Positions 1 to 12,793 are shown, counted from the stretch's first letter. The stretch is DNA of 64,000 nt from Osedax fenrisi (GCA_964019155.1 OZ025242.1:7733321-7797320); one strand, 5' to 3'. The notes: generated by a model from the sequence alone, not told the origin. Translations and numbers: made by a program.

Positions 1-72
1 GTATAAAAAATTATAATAAATTATTAAAAAGTAAAAAAAGTTATCAATCTGTCCGTATTCGGTTATTTTCCC
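1..72. mobile_element. Right end of a TA-flanked inverted-repeat element
   Basis: The sequence from about 50 to 72 (gtccgtattcggttattttccc, followed by TA) matches the right terminus of the element at 2175-3294. The rest of this copy lies before the window or is decayed. It shows the family is multicopy. Confidence 0.5.
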
Positions 73-78
73 TATACC

Positions 79-543
79 TATAGGTATTCATACATAATCA
101 AATAATTCACTAATGTATTAGTTTATTATATAACACCGAACCATGCTTACAAATAATATGTAGGTTATTTCATTTCGATAGAGAAAATAAAAATAAATCT
201 CTTTTATTGGAATAGTATATAAACAATAAATAAATAAACATAATATTTATAAATGTAAACAAAAATATTTTTTAATTTAATTTTAAATATAATTATTAAT
301 ACACATACCATATTCTGTTTGACCGTCGGAAGATTCGTTAGTAAATCAGTATTATGTGTACTCATTACGTATACTTATATTTTATTATTACGTATAATTA
401 TATTGTATTATTAATGTATTGCGTCTTCATAATATAGAATTACATAGTTAGATAAAATAACCTACGTATCTTATTTAAGTGAATGAATGTACTACATGTT
501 TAACATAAACCTAACATGATGTTAATGTTATTTAATAAATTCT

Positions 544-574
<31 letters not shown>

Positions 575-745
575 TTATATATACTCTTCTCGTATAGATT
601 AAAGTTAATAAATTTGAATCGAGGAATATAATCTTGTAATATGCGATCACCAAGTGCAGGTTTGTTCAGCTTACTCTAGTAGTATTAATACTAGTATCAT
701 ATCGCTAGTCTATCTGTAAGTTATCTATCCCCTGTAAGTTAGAAA

Positions 746-785
<40 letters not shown>

Positions 786-1104
786 TTCTTATGCTTATTA
801 GTTGGTAACTAATATACGACAACATTATCCTAACGATCCTAACGATCCTAACGATCCTAGTCACCCTTAACCCAGTTCTCTTTAGTTACACGTGATAACT
901 AGGTGCTACCCAGTATCGTATTGTTTTAACTATACTTAAGCTGCATGAATATATCATATTAATTAATGCATACATATAATATATACCTATAATATATCCG
1001 GGTTAATATCAATTAATTTAATCGACTCTCTATATATATATGTATAATTATTAGTATTATAATATTAATAGAGTATTAGTTTATGTAATTAGTATACTAT
1101 AGTA

Positions 1105-1140
<36 letters not shown>

Positions 1141-1860
1141 TACTATATATAATACTATATATATATAGTATTATAATACCTAATATATGTAGTTATATAT
1201 ATATGTGTGTATGTATGTACATGTGGGTGTGATGATGTAATTACATTATGTAATCAAATTAAAGTACGTATGGCATACGTACAATAATGTATCATACATA
1301 TAATTAATAATATTAATTAATTTAAACAAATATAAATTGAATACATCAGTAGACACATCTTCTATAGTCTGATACTAGCGGCCACTACCCCACTGCCTTA
1401 TTTTAAAGCTTTGTAATGCCTAATAAATCGATTATATTATTTAGTAATATACTTTATATATAAAAGTGAAATCACAGTATTCTAGAACTATATGATTTCT
1501 AGCTAAATACAAAAAATAATATCTTAAAATTCATTAGGTGTTATGTATTAAGTCCTATGTATCGATATATTCTGAGGCTATTCTGAGGCTATTCTGAGGC
1601 ATATACATTATCGGCCACTACACCCTCCAGTCCCCGAACTGTACTGTAACAAGTTATAACATTAGTTTAACTGTGTAGGAGGGAGGGGTATTTCGATAAA
1701 TAGTATAGCTATCAAAAACGTATTTATGAAAAACTATAGATATTTGAATTCTAAGATTTTATTCAGATTTTATAGTGTGCTAATAATAGATACAATACAA
1801 TATTATAATAGATACAATACAATAATACAAGTTGTAAATCGTACGGATAAGAGTATAACC
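79..1860. other. AT-rich sequence, no gene seen
   Basis: No exon-like GC-rich segment or long ORF. It holds several (AT)n runs (about 740-780 and 1112-1137) and three tandem copies of an 11-bp unit, tattctgaggc, at 1568-1600. The phrase gcggccactac occurs near 1379 and a variant of it near 1612. Confidence 0.6.
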
Positions 1861-1886
1861 TGGCGAAAACGAATATAATTGAATTT

Positions 1887-2057
1887 TTGATATCATGAAC
1901 CATCTCCAAAAATAAACTAAAGAAGTACCTCCTTGTTCATGATATCAAAACTTCTGGAAATAATTATTTCCATCCGAGTAGCAACGCTTCCCTAGTTTTT
2001 TTTAAAAAAACTAGGGAAGCGTTGCTACTCTGGAAATAATTATTTCCAGAAGTTTTT
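1887..2057. repeat. Double inverted repeat with a near-perfect hairpin
   Basis: Two nested palindromes. The outer one pairs tttttgatatcatgaac (about 1884-1902) with gttcatgatatcaaaa (about 1935-1950). The second, 1947-2057, has arms of about 54 nt that are identical apart from a 3-nt insertion (tcc near 1973), meeting at T8/A7 with no real loop. The left flank at 1914-1946 is shared with the palindrome region near 13919-13952. Confidence 0.8.
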
Positions 2058-2174
2058 AAGTTTTTATATCACTTAAGTGTTCAGTCAGAATCGTATAGTT
2101 AGAGGATCATAGTTAGCATTGTGATGAATGGAGTGAAAATTATCGATGGAGGTAATTAGGTTGTTTAGTTAGTA

Positions 2175-2913
2175 GGGGAAAGTAACCGAATACGGATATC
2201 TAGATGTAATATAAATCCCTAATATGACACCCTATATGTCTTAATACGGACACACTATAACTAATCAGCGCGCAGCGTATGCACTATTCTGATATTCATA
2301 AAAGTCGCGTGCGATATAATATTAATACCACCAATAAAGCTAAATCTAATTTTTTTATTATTTAGATAATTAAATTGAATTATTAATTAAAAAATAATAA
2401 AATAAATAATTTATTAACTAATTAAATTAGAATACATTTTTCATAAAATTAATTATAAATAATGTAATTGTAATTTATCTGATTGATTCATCAATAATAT
2501 ATAGTTTATCTAGTGGTATATATGATGTCCGTATTATAACATAGGGTGTCCGTATTCGGACCATCGATATAAAGAAAGTGGATAAGCAATTGACGCACGC
2601 AATGCATGTAAAAGATAGACACGTGAATGACACTTTTATCGATAAATTAACAAAATGGTATCTGTGATTTTGATTGGATATTAGTCATATTATATATGTC
2701 AAATATTAAAACAGTAGGCTTTTCGTCGAAATAGATTAAAGTGACTTCTATCTATATCAATGGATTTAAATTATAAATATCAATAAAATCAATAAAATAG
2801 TAATATAACTTCAATTTAAATACACAAAATTACGAGGAATGTTGATATTATGTATTTTAAATATATAATTTTATTTTTAGTATAGATAGTACATAAAAAC
2901 TGGTAGCGATTAT

Positions 2914-2984
<71 letters not shown>

Positions 2985-3294
2985 AAATACATATTATTAT
3001 AAATAAAAAGTAGTGGGCCAGATAGTGGGTTTCGACTGCAGCGCTCGTAGCGGATAGTGTCATACACTACATTCAATTGCTTATCCACTTTCTTTATATC
3101 GATGATTCGGACATGGGTACCTAATACGGACACCCCCGTTATCTATGGAATTAAAAGATTAAATAAAATTTTAAAATCACAATAATATCTATAATCATAA
3201 AATAATAATATATTGATATTTTTAATAAAAATAATGAGTCATAAAATGTTAAGACCATTTATTGTTAAAGTGTCCGTATTATGTTACTTTCCCC
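2175..3294. mobile_element. Inverted-repeat element with TA target duplication
   Basis: Terminal inverted repeats begin GGGGAAAGTAAC on the left and end GTTACTTTCCCC on the right, each flanked by TA (2173-2174, 3295-3296), as in Tc1/mariner-type insertions. The motif TGTCCGTATT or its complement recurs at least five times inside (near 2190, 2240, 2530, 2549, 3121, 3271), a subterminal-repeat pattern. No coding capacity is seen, so it is non-autonomous. Its body is split by a second element at 2562-3104; without that it would be about 570 bp. A TAG duplication is an alternative reading. Confidence 0.65.
2562..3104. mobile_element. Nested MITE, 8-bp target duplication, ~32-bp TIRs
   Basis: Left end CATCGATATAAAGAAAGTGG and right end CCACTTTCTTTATATCGATG are perfect inverted repeats extending to about 32 bp. 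Both sides carry the identical 8-bp duplication ATTCGGAC (2554-2561 and 3105-3112), so this is a clean insertion into the element at 2175-3294. TIRs starting CA, TIR length near 31 bp and an 8-bp TSD fit the P superfamily best; hAT is the alternative. It contains a long (AT)n array at 2917-2981. A second, decayed copy lies at 60887-61395. Confidence 0.8.
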
Positions 3295-3299
3295 TATAG

Positions 3300-3860
3300 C
3301 GGTATATAGAATGGATACTAATTTATGTTGAATAATTTGTGTTGATGGTAGCCATTTATGTTGTGTTCGTAGGTCAGTGATGCATGTAGTGTAGTTAGTT
3401 ATCAATAGTAAGTAGACTAGTAAGTTATGACTAGTATAAAGGGTCCGATAGTTAAACGGTCGATGGTTGTAAAGTATGTTTTGTGAGATGAAAGTACGAT
3501 AGGGATACAGTAGTGTCGTCGAGAGAGAAGTAAAGTTTTGGTTATAGTTAGTGCAGTTGATGTAAGAACATATTTTGTTTATATTGAAGAGATGGTGGAA
3601 TGTGGAGGCTATTAAGGTTGATATGTATTTATCAAATGTCAATTTGTTGTTAATATGGATGCCTGGTTACGTGGTTGTAATGGAAGAAGGTATTAGGGTA
3701 TGACCAAGGACATGGTATGACCTAGGTAGAAGTGTGGGAATAAAGCGGTGGTAGGAGAGTACGGAGCTCTGTAGGTGACAAATTCATAAATTCGGTGGTA
3801 TTAGGGTTAAGTAAAATGATGTAAATTGATCTTCTTAGTAATTATTGCTTTTAGATATCA
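3300..3860 (-). mobile_element. Decayed CR1/L2-like LINE fragment
   Basis: The minus-strand translation over 3642-3265 has phrases typical of the end of CR1/L2-type reverse transcriptases: a segment HLFNINKICSYI (family HLR.IRKIRSYL) and, about 75 residues on, HKWLPSTQIIQHKLVSILY (family LHWLPV..RI.FKLL.LTY). There is no intact catalytic core here and it is cut off at the MITE end. The call rests on motif memory only. Confidence 0.45.
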
Positions 3861-3869
3861 TTATAAACT

Positions 3870-5120
3870 TACTCTACTGGAAAAATGAACATTTATATAA
3901 TTTATATAACATTTATAACCTATTTTCCTATAAAGGCTATTTTCTTTATTATCTGTCATTCATTCCAATAAATAAATTATTAATTTTTGCATACATTATT
4001 TGTGTATGTATATGTTATTTGTATATGATTTCATAGGACCTATATGGCATTATACTGCATCTATAGTTGCACTTTTATGAAAATCTCAGATATTTCTAAA
4101 TGATATCATGATAAATGATATAGGTGATATTGATACCTATCATTGATATTTAAATATAAATAAATTATATTCATAGATATTTGTATTGCTGTTAGGTAAG
4201 CCTATATAGTAAATGTTGATATTAATCATTATTAGTTAGGTAAACTGTACCCAACTACTTAACAGGATATTCTTATTTCGAGTAGGCAATGATGAATTAT
4301 AAAATAGTAAAAAAAAAGAGTAGAAGTGGTTGCAACTAATTGAAGACAAAATTGTATAGCATATATAACGAAAACACCAATATGAATTATAAAATAGCTC
4401 ATACGATATAATCATAGGATTTACATTTATTTGAGATAATGAATAAGCTATTAAACATAACTTAGACAATAAAATCATTATCAAAGTATTAAACACTATT
4501 AGATAATAATGAATATTTAGTTTTCTATATTATTTCAATTAAATATTAATTTAAAAAACCTGCGATTATAAATTCATATATAAGGAATAAACTTATAACC
4601 CCGATTTAAATTAGAAGCTACTAAATAGTAACTATCTACTCGTTGTGTAGGTTAATAATTAAATTTGATTCATACAATAAGAAGCATATTTAAGTAGGCC
4701 GCGGTACAGTTGAGTTTAAATAAAATATAAAATTAAGAAACCAACTAAATCAATATAAACAAATGAGTCTTCAATTAACTTTATTGTTGAACATGCACAT
4801 ATATAGAGTATATGTGTTTAACTAAATATAACTAATCTACTAAGTATAGTTACGTTAAACAACGATAATATAATTCAATGGTTTTAAAGCAGTATCATCA
4901 TTAAAAAAGATACAAAATATATTTGTTAAAAAATAGATTAATTTAAAACTATATATGTTTATAATTAAAACTAATAGTTAAAAGTAATAACATATATAAA
5001 AAATCTGGCGTAAAAACGTTATCGTATATAAATATAATTAAAATAATAAAAATTAGGAATAATAATTACAAATATATATAATACCTATATAATATAGAAA
5101 TTAATATAGATATTAAAATA
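3870..5120. other. AT-rich sequence, no gene seen
   Basis: No exon-like segment, no convincing repeat. Short ORFs here have the composition of random AT-rich DNA. Confidence 0.5.
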
Positions 5121-5181
5121 ATTACTGGCGCGGTACACATCATCGCCTTGATCTTAATACAAACGTACGCACCACCTACAG

Positions 5182-5555
5182 AGTCATTAGCGAGATGTCG
5201 GCAGTCGAGAGCGATGCTACAACCGTACTACGAACAGGCGCCGGTAACCTGCGAGGCTATTCTGAGGCTGTACGTCAGCAACGTTCGCGAGACACTCGAC
5301 TCCGTACGCTATCGGTACCACTCGACCGACATGCTGATACTGTGCACCCAGTTCGTCGTCGACCAAGTAGAGGACACGCTCGACGATAACCTTCAGTGGA
5401 TAGACTTGGCGACGGGCGGCGTTACCGGCGGTAACCTCGCCGAGAATATATACGCTCGCGACCTTCGACAGTATCTACTACGCCTGATGGACGATATTCT
5501 GAATAACATGGACGATATGTTGTACGAACTTGACCCGAACTACGGTGGACTGTAG
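5182..5555 (+). CDS. Terminal exon of an unrecognised gene
   Basis: A GC-richer block stands out from AT-rich flanks and is open from a good acceptor (ccacctacag, AG at 5180-5181) to TAG at 5553-5555. Read in phase 1 it gives about 124 residues. The sequence looks helical and acidic, with cysteines in CRQSRAML, PVTCEAIL and LILCTQF, a GGVTGGNLAENIY turn, and a C-terminus with repeated MDD and LYELDPNYGGL. An AATAAA follows at 5718-5723. The frame stays open a little upstream through a hydrophobic stretch (HIIALILIQTYAPP), so a first exon with a signal peptide starting before 5148 is an alternative. I do not recognise the family. Confidence 0.65.
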
Positions 5556-5717
5556 GTATTGGTCTACTGGTCTGTATCGGCAGACGTCTGACCTGACCTG
5601 GGTATCCGATATCTAGGTCGTAAGCGTGAAGTAGCTCACTGTGTTTAACCATAGTTACATGTATTATACATGTATGTTAACTATGTATACATGTTAAACT
5701 ACACCGTATTTAACTCA

Positions 5718-5723
5718 AATAAA
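5718..5723 (+). terminator. Poly(A) signal AATAAA
   Basis: AATAAA lies 163 bp after the stop codon of the 5182-5555 exon, with a T/G-rich stretch (atgtattcgatactgggtgttt) just downstream. Confidence 0.6.
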
Positions 5724-5759
5724 ATGTATTCGATACTGGGTGTTTACTATATTTAATAT

Positions 5760-6068
5760 GATGTATCTGAATAGTATTCAGTGATTCAATGTATGTAACA
5801 GTAGGGTTAATCTAGAAGTACTATTGGATCCTGCGAGATAGAAACTTATTAGCGGATAAATGAGATACAAATATAGCGATATAAATATACAAATAAAAAA
5901 ACACTATAATATTTGTATCCATAAGGATAATATAATAGTAATGTAAAAACTAATTGAATTACATAATAACATGAAGGGAGTACAGTATATATATAAATAA
6001 AATATATATAATAAAATGATAGGTTAAATTGTAGAATTGAAAATTGAATATACATTGTATGTTATACA

Positions 6069-6120
<52 letters not shown>

Positions 6121-7730
6121 AACATTGAAAAATAAATAATAAGTGAATAATATATATTTATATATTTCGTCAATTAAACTAATTAGTATAACGTAAACTT
6201 AGAAGCTGTGGTAAAACTTAGAATATAAAGAAATGTATATATCTAAAAATTAGAAACTAACATGAAGATTAAAATAATAAATATATATACTTTATAGTTC
6301 ATATACCGATTAATCATTTAAATTTAAAAGTAAAATTAATGTAATTATAGTAAATTAACAAAGACTAACATTTATAATATTAAACTGTACATTTAAAATA
6401 TAGGTGTAATAAAATATAATATTTATATAACAATAATAGAATTGTAAAAGAAAAAATGGATAAAGTTAAACATTGTACTTTATAAGTAACATTGTTTAAG
6501 AACTTTAAGATATATTTATATTGCGTTCATTTTTTTAAATATTTGGTAAATTATTCCATAATTTAGGTCAGTAATATGTCATATAATACTTGCAAGATTA
6601 CATCACATTTTAGGTTTGATAAACATATTGAGGAACCTGAATTTATAAGTAATTACTTTTTATTTTAATAAGTAGCAATCTATGGATATAAATCTGTAAA
6701 TATAAATTAAACTAGGTCATACATATATGTTAGAATACATATCTCTATAATATATCATTAGATTTTAATATATAAATAATCACATAATATAGAGTATCGG
6801 GAATATTAAAAGTGAGAGTACTATTTGTTTTGCAAAATGGATATACACATAATATTACTTGTATATATATATATATATATATATTACTAGTATATAAGTG
6901 AGTAACAATATTGACGATAACGAAAGGTAGCTAAACTATGATACATCTTTAATTATGATTCGCAGCGTAATTGATATCTAGGTTTGTTAACAATAGATAA
7001 GGAACAGTAGTTTCTTTTAAATAAATGCAATGTGAGAAAATCAGTTCCTACTTATATAAATATTTATACCAGGAAATATAATGCATGATGATTGCCTGAT
7101 TACCATATTATTAATACAAATTTGTAGTATATTTTATTCTAGAGCAATGTAATACTATATAATTAGTTTTATCAATATTAATCTGTAAATTATTACCTAT
7201 TAACCATGTCCACGTAAAATTGTAAGTGTATCTTTTGTTTACTAAATGTATATATTTATCAACAAATAACAAAGCAGTACAATTAGCGATAAGGTTAATT
7301 ACAATTGGTACACAAATTGGTGAAAATTATTGATGTACGATAAAACTAAAATATGCCCTAATATGGAACGTTGACTAACTTCACATTTAATTTAAATATA
7401 AACAGAGTTGTTAAAATAAACATATTATTGTTAATTATGTAAATAGAATTTTATTACATTAAAGAATCTATCACGTATACCATAATAATATTAATTATTA
7501 AATATTAATTTACTATAAGATGTATTACATAGAATATACGTATATCTCAATGGATAAACTAACGGCAATATCAGTGAAGGCAATGAATAACTCGACTGTG
7601 ACCTAAGTGACGTCGAGTGTTAAAGGTGACAGGTGTACTAACGGCGTACTATTAAACCTATGATATCACAGCAGTGGTGCTACAATGAGATACACTAGCT
7701 TCTTTTCTATTTATAATGTGTATACATTGT
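5760..7730. other. AT-rich sequence with microsatellites, no gene seen
   Basis: Contains an (AT)n array at 6073-6117 and a shorter one near 6860-6885. A mildly GC-richer patch near 7560-7690 has no usable ORF. Confidence 0.5.
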
Positions 7731-7740
7731 GGGCCTGGAA

Positions 7741-7948
7741 CAGTGGTTCCCAACCTTTTTTCATCACGACCCTTTTTTTGATAATTCTTAATTTAAAAAT
7801 ATACAATGAAAAATTTTATTTTGTATTATTAACTGTTAGTCATAAATGAATAATATAAACTATAATATATATATATAAATATTTTTAGAAATTGGCTCAT
7901 GACCCAAATTAGGGTGATGAGTCATGACCCATAGGTTGGGAACCACTG
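7741..7948. mobile_element. hAT-type MITE, copy 1
   Basis: Ends CAGTGGTTCCCAACCTTTTT and GGTTGGGAACCACTG are inverted repeats of the hAT type. Flanks gcctggaa (7733-7740) and gcctagaa (7949-7956) are an 8-bp target duplication with one change. At 208 bp it has no coding capacity. A second copy with a perfect duplication is at 54545-54792. Confidence 0.9.
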
Positions 7949-8099
7949 GCCTAGAACATAGCCACATGACAATAGGCACACTCTCTCGGCCTCACACCAA
8001 CAACGACTATGTAGACGATATGGCGGTGGACACGGATACGCTGAACCATAGAATGATTTAGGATGACTTGACAAAGTAGTGTTATATAATACTACTAGT

Positions 8100-9170
8100 A
8101 AGAGTCTATAGGTAGACCAGTATAGGCATTTATCAATATAATAATATTAATTATTTTTAATCGATTAGATCGGTAAATATTAATATAATAGTATTAATTT
8201 TATTTTTTGTATGAAATGAAGATAAAATATATCTGAGGTGACTTGCGAAATAATTTTGGATTACTTTATGTAATAGGTAAATATCATTATATTTTATTAT
8301 TAATAAACATGTATAGGTTAATATGTTATCAAGGTATATGTGATGAAATACTTTTATTTTCTGTACTTGATAACATCAGAAATATACGAGATATATTAAT
8401 ATATAGTACATACTATAAATATAATATATAATCTAATAATATAAAAGTATATCATACGTTTAAAATTAATATTTAATTACAGGTATTCTTAATTCAATGA
8501 ATATAGTATGATTATGTATTATATTGTAGTGAATACGTTTTATTCGAGATTTATATTGTATAATTGTATTATAAATGATAGTACTATACTCGGTATGTAC
8601 CTAAAATGTATATCACTTAATCATCATGTGATTTATTGTATTTTTTATATTAATTGAATATGTATCTTTAAAGGAATAGTATATTATATAACTAAATAGA
8701 TTTTTTTAAATTTGCATTTAATAAAAATTAAATAAATATATTACAAATTACTTTTCTATACATCGTAATTACTTCATCTTCTAAAAAATAAAATACTTAT
8801 GTATTATTTTGATATTTTCAGATGTAATTAGTTATAAAATTATCATATTGAAAAATACTATTAGTATATCAAACTTTATACGTTAATTTATAATATTATT
8901 ACTATAAAAGTTATTTAACTATTATTTAAATTCTTCAAAATTACATCTAACTTAACTAATAATCCATAATTCAATAGTATCACAATATTTTATACTAGAT
9001 TATCAGAATTCGTATTTTTATTTTTTATTTATATTTGTATTTATAGTTGTATTTGAATAACATATATCACATAAATATTTCTATTTGATTTGTCACCAAG
9101 AAAGTATTTGTATTTTAACCTGGACATAAACTAAAGCGCTAAATGAAGTAAAACATGCACTAACTGGAAA
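8100..9170. other. AT-rich sequence, no gene seen
   Basis: No exon-like blocks and no recognisable repeat. Confidence 0.5.
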
Positions 9171-9179
9171 TGACACGCG

Positions 9180-9495
9180 AATCCCTGGAGCTGCTTATTA
9201 TACAAATGCTCGGTTAGAATAAAGAATGCAGAGTTGAAGCTCACCCTATAGATCAGAGAGCAACCACCGTTGCAGATAAAGGGCAGAATTAGTATCGGGT
9301 GTTCTTTCCTGGGAACCTGGGCTTTATAAACGTGGACTCAGGAGACGGAGTAGGACATGATCAACCGGTAGGACATGACCTATTAGGCGATAGTGCGTGT
9401 ACACCAAACGAACTGCAAACTGAGATGGAGAACCGCGATGAATGGAAGAAACAGGTCATGGACTAGCGAGCAAGCTCGACCTGGTAAGGTAAGGT
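9180..9495 (+). mobile_element. Decayed LINE, C-terminal coding remnant
   Basis: Near the end the translation reads CTPNELQTEMENRDEWKKQV with in-frame stops after it. The pattern EL...M.(N/D)R..WK is typical of the last residues of many non-LTR retrotransposon polyproteins, and a related ending occurs in the LINE remnant at 32907-33620. The upstream part is too decayed to read. Followed by a short ggtaaggtaaggt tail. Confidence 0.45.
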
Positions 9496-9790
9496 ATTAC
9501 TATTTATATACCTTTGGCTATTGGGTATTGTCTTTATATACATTATATTACAATATGTATTACATTCCGATTTATTATTAGAACTACTGCCAATGAATAT
9601 TTCACATATTAATAATACATAATTATCAGTATAGTCGTAGGTATTATTATCACTTATTTAATCACATCAATAAAATAATTGTATCATTACAAAATGTCAC
9701 CATTATAAATATTATTATAATTAATGAATCATTTTATATTTTAATTTCAAATGATGTAAATAATAATATTTATGAATTTGTATTATTCAT

Positions 9791-10200
9791 TTATTTGAAA
9801 CCAGGTTGACTAGGATTATATCCTGTTTGAAAACCAGGTTGGTTAGGAGTATATCCGGTTGGAAAACCAGGTTGATTAGGCATCCCTGGTTGACCTGGGA
9901 ATCCAGGTTGGTTGGGAATCCCTGGTTGACCTGGGAATCCAGGCTGATGTGGAATCCCTGTTTGACCTGGGAATCCAGGTTGGTTGGGAATCCCTGGTTG
10001 GCCTGGGAATCCAGGCTGATTTGGTATCCCTGGTTGACCTGGGAATCCAGGCTGATGTGGCATCCCTGGTTGACCTGGGAATCCAGGTTGGTTGGGAATC
10101 CCTGGTTGACCTGGGAATCCAGGTTGGTTGGGAAACCCTGGTTGGCCTGGAAATCCGGATTGATATGGCATCCCTGCTTGACCTGGGTATCCGGCATTAC
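9791..10200 (-). CDS. Terminal exon: Pro/Gly/Gln-rich 12-residue repeat protein
   Basis: Minus-strand exon from acceptor tttgtatgatttacag (exon starts 10200) to TAA at 9793-9791. It encodes about 136 residues, mostly tandem units of the form PGFPGQPGIPNQ (12 residues, 36 bp), with N/H and I/M/F variation, ending in tyrosine units TGYTPNQPGFQTGYNPSQPGF. The upstream exon at 10777-10744 joins in matching phase (phase 1). Such PGQ/PGY low-complexity tails occur in several extracellular-matrix and RNA-binding proteins, so function cannot be assigned. Repeats keep other frames open too, but only this frame has matching splice sites and conserved repeat residues. Confidence 0.75.
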
Positions 10201-10602
10201 CTGTAAATCATACAAATAAAATTACTAAACATATTTATGAATATTAATTAAAATCAATTAAAATTAGAATTCAAAATAATTGTAATTTAATTTTGTATAT
10301 AATTTACGTTTTATAACATGATGTATAATAGGATGTCTTTCAAAGATATACACTGATTATAGAAATTTAATTCTTGCAATTAAAATCTGCATATTATAAA
10401 ATTATACATGCTAATCAATGCTAGTCAACAATGGCCGAATATAAATTGTTTATTCCAAATTAGAAATAATATTTTATAAATATTAATTGAAAATCTGTAA
10501 TATGAAATGTATTAAATTCTATTAAAATGTAATGTAACAATACAATAATGAAAAATATCATAATAGTCATTCATTTCAAATAATAATTTAATCTTTAACA
10601 TA

Positions 10603-10736
<134 letters not shown>

Positions 10737-10743
10737 TACTAAC

Positions 10744-10777
10744 CTGGATATACAGAGTGATCTCCAGTTTTATAGCC
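10744..10777 (-). CDS. 34-nt internal exon of the P/G/Q-repeat gene
   Basis: On the minus strand: acceptor catgtcaatcattaacag, exon coding GYKTGDHSVYP plus one base, donor GTTAGT at 10743. It starts in phase 0 and ends in phase 1, which exactly matches the acceptor phase at 10200, giving a continuous G/Y/P-rich reading. Exons further upstream are not identified; a LINE remnant occupies that side. Confidence 0.65.
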
Positions 10778-10849
10778 CTGTTAATGATTGACATGTCAGA
10801 TAGATTGTATATAATATGTATAGGTTGTCTACATTTTAAGTTTATATTA

Positions 10850-10854
<5 letters not shown>

Positions 10855-10884
<30 letters not shown>

Positions 10885-11245
10885 GGGGCATACATATAAA
10901 TCTAATATAGACTGTATTCATGTTATACAAAAAAAAGTATTAAAATTAGTTTTTTCTAAACATATAGATTTTAGTTCAAAAAAATTATTTATTGATCATA
11001 AGTTATTAAATATCTTTGATTTGTGTAAATATAAAACACTAATATTTATGCATAGAATATATTATAAAACTTGTAGTCCAAGTATTTATAAACATTATAA
11101 AAGAATAACTAAAAAAAATTAATACAAGAAGTACTTTTGATTTCATTCAACCGTATAATAAATATAACTATATGAATAATTCTTTAATGTCATATGGACC
11201 AAGACTTAGGAATGAATTAAATATTGATAAAAGAAAATGAGTATC
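10855..11245 (+). mobile_element. LINE (CR1/Rex/Jockey type) C-terminal remnant
   Basis: The plus-strand translation contains CIHVIQKKVLKLVFSKHIDF and DHKLLNIFDLCKYKTLIF, then, after a stop, NTRSTFDFIQPYN and SLMSYGPRLRNELN. These match the end of CR1/Jockey-like reverse transcriptases (IQKRA.R.I, L.I....D...., NTR, S....GP..WN.L). Several stops: dead copy. It sits in the presumed intron of the opposite-strand P/G/Q gene. Confidence 0.6.
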
Positions 11246-11249
11246 TATT

Positions 11250-12025
11250 TCCCTTTGCAGTAATAATATTTTTAATTATTTTGTAACCTTGTGATTTTTT
11301 TGATCTAATATTATTTTCTACTTCAAATTATATTTTAACATTTTTTAATATTTAATATTTTTAATAAGTTTAATATTTGTAATACATTTTATCTTTACTC
11401 AGACTTTGACATTAATTTCTTCTTTTTTTCCATATTTTATACTATAACTACTCTTCGACTTATGAAAACTATCTAAATATGTGTTACTTTGTGTAGATAA
11501 TTTATAAATTTATTTTTGAATATTCGCCAATATACATATATATATTATTCTTTGTATTACATTTTCATATATTTACTCTTCTTAACCTTTCTTGTCTGTT
11601 TTTAGTTTTTTGTGTAGTTTTAGTTTTCTATAATTTTTCTAAATATAATATATAATATATCAGATATACTATATAAATATTTTATATGGTTGGATATATA
11701 TATATATAAATATGTGTATTATATGTATGTCATTTATATGTTTATGTTAATACAATATCTATGAATATATAATGCTTTATTATCCTTAATCAGTATAACA
11801 TAATTTATTATTTGTGTAAAAGTACTATATGATAAATGGTTATGTAGTCGCAGCTGTTCACACAGGTATTCCTAGACAGAGCCTTTATAAATGAAATCTA
11901 AATTGAAATACCACCCAAATCTAATTCGGTGAATTATAATGTTGGTTTCTACGTATATAGCTTGTAGATATATTATGTAGGTATATATAATCATATATAA
12001 TTATTTAATATATATTATAAATTAA

Positions 12026-12056
<31 letters not shown>

Positions 12057-12175
12057 GAATTCCTATAATATAACTGTTATCTTGCAATCATATTTAGTAA
12101 ACTGATCGGGTAAATAATGGATTGTGTATTGGAGACATATTCTAAGGACCGGTAATATGTGTATATAACCTATAG
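11250..12175. other. AT-rich sequence, no gene seen
   Basis: T-rich stretch just after the LINE remnant may be its 3' UTR. Otherwise (AT)n runs and no feature. Confidence 0.45.
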
Positions 12176-12179
12176 GCGA

Positions 12180-12660
12180 TCATTTTTCTAAGGACAAATA
12201 TATACTTATGTGAAATCGTGTAATACGATTTTGTACACAAAATATGAATATCGGCACCTACATAGGGGCTCGTTATTTTGGAAAATTGTGTTGTTTATAA
12301 TGAAATTTGTATCAAATTATAGACTTTTATAATTTAAAAAAATGGCATACAATTATTATTTATATGATTAAAACCTACTGTTCATTACTAATATTATATT
12401 GGTAATATATAACAAACACATTTTGTATTTTGGTTTTTGATATACATGTCTATGAATATATAATATAATGAGCCTCATAATGAGATGAGTAAAAGCTAAC
12501 TTATATTGCATGTAATTTAATAGAACAATGCAAATATTGTTGTGTAAAATATGAGTGAAACCTAAATACAGTGGTACTATACCACAGCTAGCAGCAGCAG
12601 GTACTATATACTAGATATTATTTACATGCATTGTTATATCTTTACTATGCACAATCTTTG
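12180..12660 (-). mobile_element. MITE family C, copy in reverse orientation
   Basis: Compared with the reverse complement of the element at 62993-63446 it shares gtgaaatcgtgtaat, gtgttgtttataatg, gagtaaaagct and catgtaatttaatagaacaa in the same order, ending in atatcttt...caatctttg at 12660. Termini are too worn to find a target duplication. Confidence 0.6.
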
Positions 12661-12793
12661 ATATAGATACAACCTATAGGTTACAAACATTACATAAAAA
12701 CTCTATTCATATGAACAACATATATGAATGACTCTGAATAATAAACATTACAAATAAAACCCTGTATACATAGTACATTATGTTCTGTACATA

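Noticed and set aside
2816..3133. Minus-strand ORFs full of Tyr-Ile repeats
   Set aside because: They translate an (AT)n array within a MITE. Similar Ile/Tyr ORFs at 12707-12901, 32499-32681, 42524-42751 and 46294-46524 are rejected for the same reason.
5195..5652. Overlapping ORFs on both strands around the 5182-5555 exon
   Set aside because: Shadows of the GC-rich exon. Only the chosen frame has acceptor, stop and poly(A) signal with sensible composition.
7965..8060. Short open GC-richer stretch ending NNDYVDDMAVDTDTLNHRMI
   Set aside because: Only about 27 codons, acceptor (caatag) weak, no family match, and it lies right beside a MITE. Could be a terminal exon but not supportable.
9806..10219. 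Plus-strand ORFs with WESRLVG repeats
   Set aside because: Antisense of the P/G/Q repeat; repeats of 36 bp keep other frames open.
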